DNA of 30,677 nt from an uncultured Cytophagaceae bacterium (GTDB lineage: Bacteria > Bacteroidota > Bacteroidia > Cytophagales > Spirosomataceae), in the NCBI GenBank assembly GCA_938008575.1, contig CALLKB010000214.1:1-30677 (forward strand), written 5' to 3'. Of the stretch, positions 28,482 through 30,677 are shown piece after piece. Every line of letters begins with the position of its first letter. Positions within the stretch are counted from its first letter, which is position 1. The notes under the pieces were generated by a model. It ran no database searches, was not told the origin of the DNA, and saw only the letters and a program-made list of their open reading frames with translations. A program made the position numbers and the translations under genes.

Positions 28482-29612
28482 TTATTCGCCAACAATAAAT
28501 ATTTCCGCCGCCAATCCATCTGCAATCAATTTCCCCTGGCCCACAAGCTTTAGTCGATTATTTTCCATCATAGCATAGCCAGATGAAACCCAGCTAACAA
28601 TCTCTTTTTCAGGAAAAGGAATTTCAATGGCAGCAAAGCGCTCCCGCAAATAATTCAAATCGATTCCCCAATGCGTGCGCAGCTGAGTCATGATATATTC
28701 ATTGATTTGATTCTCCGGGCTTAATTCTTCCACTTCCGCAGGAATGATGCCTGAGGCTATCTGCTTGACATAAGTCGTATTATTCGCCACATTCCATTGT
28801 CGGGTCGTTTGATTAAAACTATGTGCCGCCGGTCCAATTCCCAAATACGATTCCTGCTTCCAGTAACTCGAATTATGCTGGGATTCAAATCCTGCTTTAG
28901 CAAAATTAGACGTTTCATACGCCGTGAACCCCTGTTTTTCTAAAAATTGATGTGTGAATTCAAAGGCTGCAGCCATGTGTTGCTCAGGCGTTTCCTGTAA
29001 AATACCTTTCTTCAACTGATGTCCAAAGACCGTTTTCGGTTCAATGGTTAAGCTATAGGCTGAAATATGCTGGACTCCTGTGGCGACTGCGGCCGCAAGA
29101 TCTTGTTCCAACATGACCATATCGTTCGATGGAATTCCGTAAATTATATCGATGCTGATGTTGTCTAAACCGATGGCTTGCGCATCCTGAATAGATTTTC
29201 GAGCTTGTAAGACATCATGATTCCGATTCATAAATGTCAAATTAGCCGCGTGAAATGATTGAATTCCGATGCTCAGTCGGTTCACACCTAATTCCTTTAA
29301 GACCGAAAGGTATTTGGGTGTTAAATCCTCCGGATTGGCTTCTAATGTGATTTCTGCCCCCGCTAATATCTCAAAATGCTTGTGTATGGCCTTGAATATG
29401 GCTGATAATTCATCGGGACTTAAGGTCGATGGAGTTCCACCTCCGAAATAAATGGTCGATAATTTACGTGTCCTTAAGTAATCTTTTTGCAGTTCGATTT
29501 CTTTGATCAATGCTTCAACCAATGCCGCTTTCCCCGACAAACGCGTAGAAAAATGAAAATCACAATAGTGACAAGCTTGATGACAAAAGGGAATATGCAG
29601 GTAAAGATGCAC
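28482..29612 (-). CDS. hemW: HemW-type radical SAM heme chaperone
   Basis: The 376-residue protein has the radical SAM cluster motif CHQACHYC (C10, C14, C17), then FGGGTPS and the SIGIQSF segment. The N-terminal pattern LYLHIPFCxxxCxYCDF is that of HemW, a heme-binding chaperone formerly annotated as oxygen-independent coproporphyrinogen III oxidase. Length matches HemW (about 380) rather than HemN (about 450). The start is GTG at 29612-29610, only 5 nt after the M16 peptidase stop, so the genes are co-transcribed and probably coupled. The C-terminal HemN-like domain is intact. Confidence 0.93.
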   Translation of the reverse strand: MHLYLHIPFCHQACHYCDFHFSTRLSGKAALVEALIKEIELQKDYLRTRKLSTIYFGGGTPSTLSPDELSAIFKAIHKHFEILAGAEITLEANPEDLTPKYLSVLKELGVNRLSIGIQSFHAANLTFMNRNHDVLQARKSIQDAQAIGLDNISIDIIYGIPSNDMVMLEQDLAAAVATGVQHISAYSLTIEPKTVFGHQLKKGILQETPEQHMAAAFEFTHQFLEKQGFTAYETSNFAKAGFESQHNSSYWKQESYLGIGPAAHSFNQTTRQWNVANNTTYVKQIASGIIPAEVEELSPENQINEYIMTQLRTHWGIDLNYLRERFAAIEIPFPEKEIVSWVSSGYAMMENNRLKLVGQGKLIADGLAAEIFIVGE

Positions 29613-29617
29613 CGGAA

Positions 29618-30677
29618 TTAGGGTTCAAAAATCAAGTAACTTAATTGCTCCGACTGGAACATTTCCTGCGCTAAGCTTTGTAATTGCTCGGAAGAAACCA
29701 GATCAATTTGCTCAAAAATCTCCTCGATTGTTTCAATTTTCTCACGATCAAGGAGGCTTTTGGCCATCATCAACATGAAATTCAAATTGCTTTCCTCCGC
29801 CATGGCCATTTGGCCCTTTAATTGGGATTTAATCTTCAATAATTGCGCCGGACTTAAGCTGCGGTCTTTTAATTTATCGAATTCCTTATGGATCAATTTG
29901 ATCGATTTATTCACTTGGTTCGATTCCGTACCAAAATAGATCGCCCAAAAACCCGAGTCTACATATGATGTGAAATTAGCCTCAATGGAATAAACCAAGC
30001 CCCTTTTTTCGCGAATGGAAACATTCAACAAGGAATTCATGGATGGTCCTCCTAATAAATTGATCAACATGAAAAATGCCAATCGATCGGGATGCTTGAT
30101 CGCATAGGATTGTCGGCCTAAAGCCACATGCGATTGATTCAATCCCCGTTTTGTCACGCGCTCCAAGGGCAACATGCTTGGAGGCGTAATGCGTTTAACC
30201 TGATTCCGTTTAACTGGAATTTGACCCACATGCTTTTCTGCCCATTTAAATACTTTGTCGTGGGTGTGTTTACCGATCGACGAAATAACAATCCGACTCG
30301 TATCCAAATTGCGTGCAATAAATGCATCTAAGTCTTTCTTTTTGAACGAATTAACGGTTTCGTTCGTACCTAAAATATTAACTCCCAAGGAATGATTTGG
30401 GAACAATAATTCATCAAAATCATCTTGAATAGCATCCTCCGGGGCCTCGTAATACATGGACATTTCCTCCAAAATCACACTACGCTCTTTTTCCAATTCT
30501 TTGACAGGAAAGATAGAATGAAAGGTGATATCTGTGATTAATTCCAAGGCCCGCTCAAAATAGGGACTCAAAACGGAGGCATGAAAACAAATTTTTTCCT
30601 TTGTCGTATAGGCATTCAATTCACCTCCGATAACTTCGAGGCGATTGATAATCTGAATGTTATTCTTCTTTTGTGTG
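29618..30677 (-). CDS. M16-family zinc peptidase (processing-peptidase type; 5' end outside the window)
   Basis: The frame continues upstream past position 30677, so the start and the HxxEH zinc motif are not visible. The visible part begins TQKKNNIQIINRLEVIGG, then ELNAYTTKE, the typical M16 segment that follows HxxEH, and contains the distal Glu region VILEEM. The C-terminal half has the M16_C pattern GGPSMNSLLNVSIREKRGLVYSIEA. It lacks the large second repeat, so it is a single-unit (about 400-residue) peptidase like mitochondrial processing peptidase or YmxG. A shorter start at a TTG at 30619 would cut the motif and is rejected. It sits 5 nt upstream of hemW. Confidence 0.9.
   Translation of the reverse strand, partial: TQKKNNIQIINRLEVIGGELNAYTTKEKICFHASVLSPYFERALELITDITFHSIFPVKELEKERSVILEEMSMYYEAPEDAIQDDFDELLFPNHSLGVNILGTNETVNSFKKKDLDAFIARNLDTSRIVISSIGKHTHDKVFKWAEKHVGQIPVKRNQVKRITPPSMLPLERVTKRGLNQSHVALGRQSYAIKHPDRLAFFMLINLLGGPSMNSLLNVSIREKRGLVYSIEANFTSYVDSGFWAIYFGTESNQVNKSIKLIHKEFDKLKDRSLSPAQLLKIKSQLKGQMAMAEESNLNFMLMMAKSLLDREKIETIEEIFEQIDLVSSEQLQSLAQEMFQSEQLSYLIFEP

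Noticed and set aside
30617..30619. Start of the last M16 gene at the TTG within GGELNAYTTKE
   Set aside because: The TTG codes for Leu within the conserved M16 segment; the frame continues to the window edge, so the gene is partial.
1..30677. tRNA or rRNA genes, integrase-flanked islands, toxin-antitoxin pairs, phage genes
   Set aside because: No cloverleaf with a CCA-end-like acceptor, no rRNA sequence, and no island borders were seen; the Xer protein is a housekeeping type.

Overview
The window looks like a chromosome segment of a Bacteroidota bacterium, probably of the order Cytophagales. The inference rests on three things. First, TAnnTTTG-type -7 promoter boxes recur before genes, several with a TTG about 19-22 nt upstream. 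Second, almost no gene has a Shine-Dalgarno sequence. Third, the gene families and orders fit: a suf cluster with a DUF59 gene and a bacilliredoxin, rpsU followed by a tyrosine recombinase, fused thrA with thrB, and M16 peptidases. GC content is moderate and coding density is very high. No stretch without a gene reaches 300 bp. I see no prophage, CRISPR array, integron, rRNA or tRNA; most of the content is housekeeping.

Layout. 1-1300: 5' part of a MarR-type regulator (minus) with a palindromic operator in its promoter; maf; an A-type Fe-S carrier (minus). 1442-5866: sufC-sufD-sufS-sufE-DUF59-bacilliredoxin, a single-direction Fe-S assembly operon with no sufB in the window. 5868-10243: hairpins between convergent genes, then a periplasmic M16 peptidase and a TPR protein (both minus). 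10310-12958: a Ppx/GppA phosphatase, then an exbB-exbD-DUF421 operon. 12964-16417: bifunctional thrA and thrB. 16414-17585 (minus): rpsU followed by a Xer recombinase. 17620-19680: metG. 19681-20624: an unusual intergenic zone around a small secreted protein, with two strong hairpins, a 27-bp direct repeat and a possible small RNA. 20625-24915: pth, an SDR oxidoreductase, rlmB, alkB and two methyltransferases. 24912-28240: a LysM lytic transglycosylase, DUF3109, an alkyltransferase-like protein and mtgA. 28241-28481: three REP-like palindromes and a long hairpin. 28482-30677 (minus): hemW after an M16 peptidase cut by the window end.

Functional links. SufC/D/S/E, the A-type carrier and the DUF59 protein form most of a SUF pathway; the essential scaffold SufB must lie elsewhere. 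ThrA and ThrB supply homoserine phosphate, with thrC elsewhere. AlkB and the alkyltransferase-like protein both concern DNA alkylation damage. MtgA and the LysM transglycosylase make and cut peptidoglycan. The most distinctive signals are regulatory: a terminator-like hairpin that contains the start codon of the xer gene, a single clear Shine-Dalgarno on rpsU, the duplicated element beside terminators at 19.7-19.9 kb, and interlocked stop codons at five of the seven convergent gene junctions.
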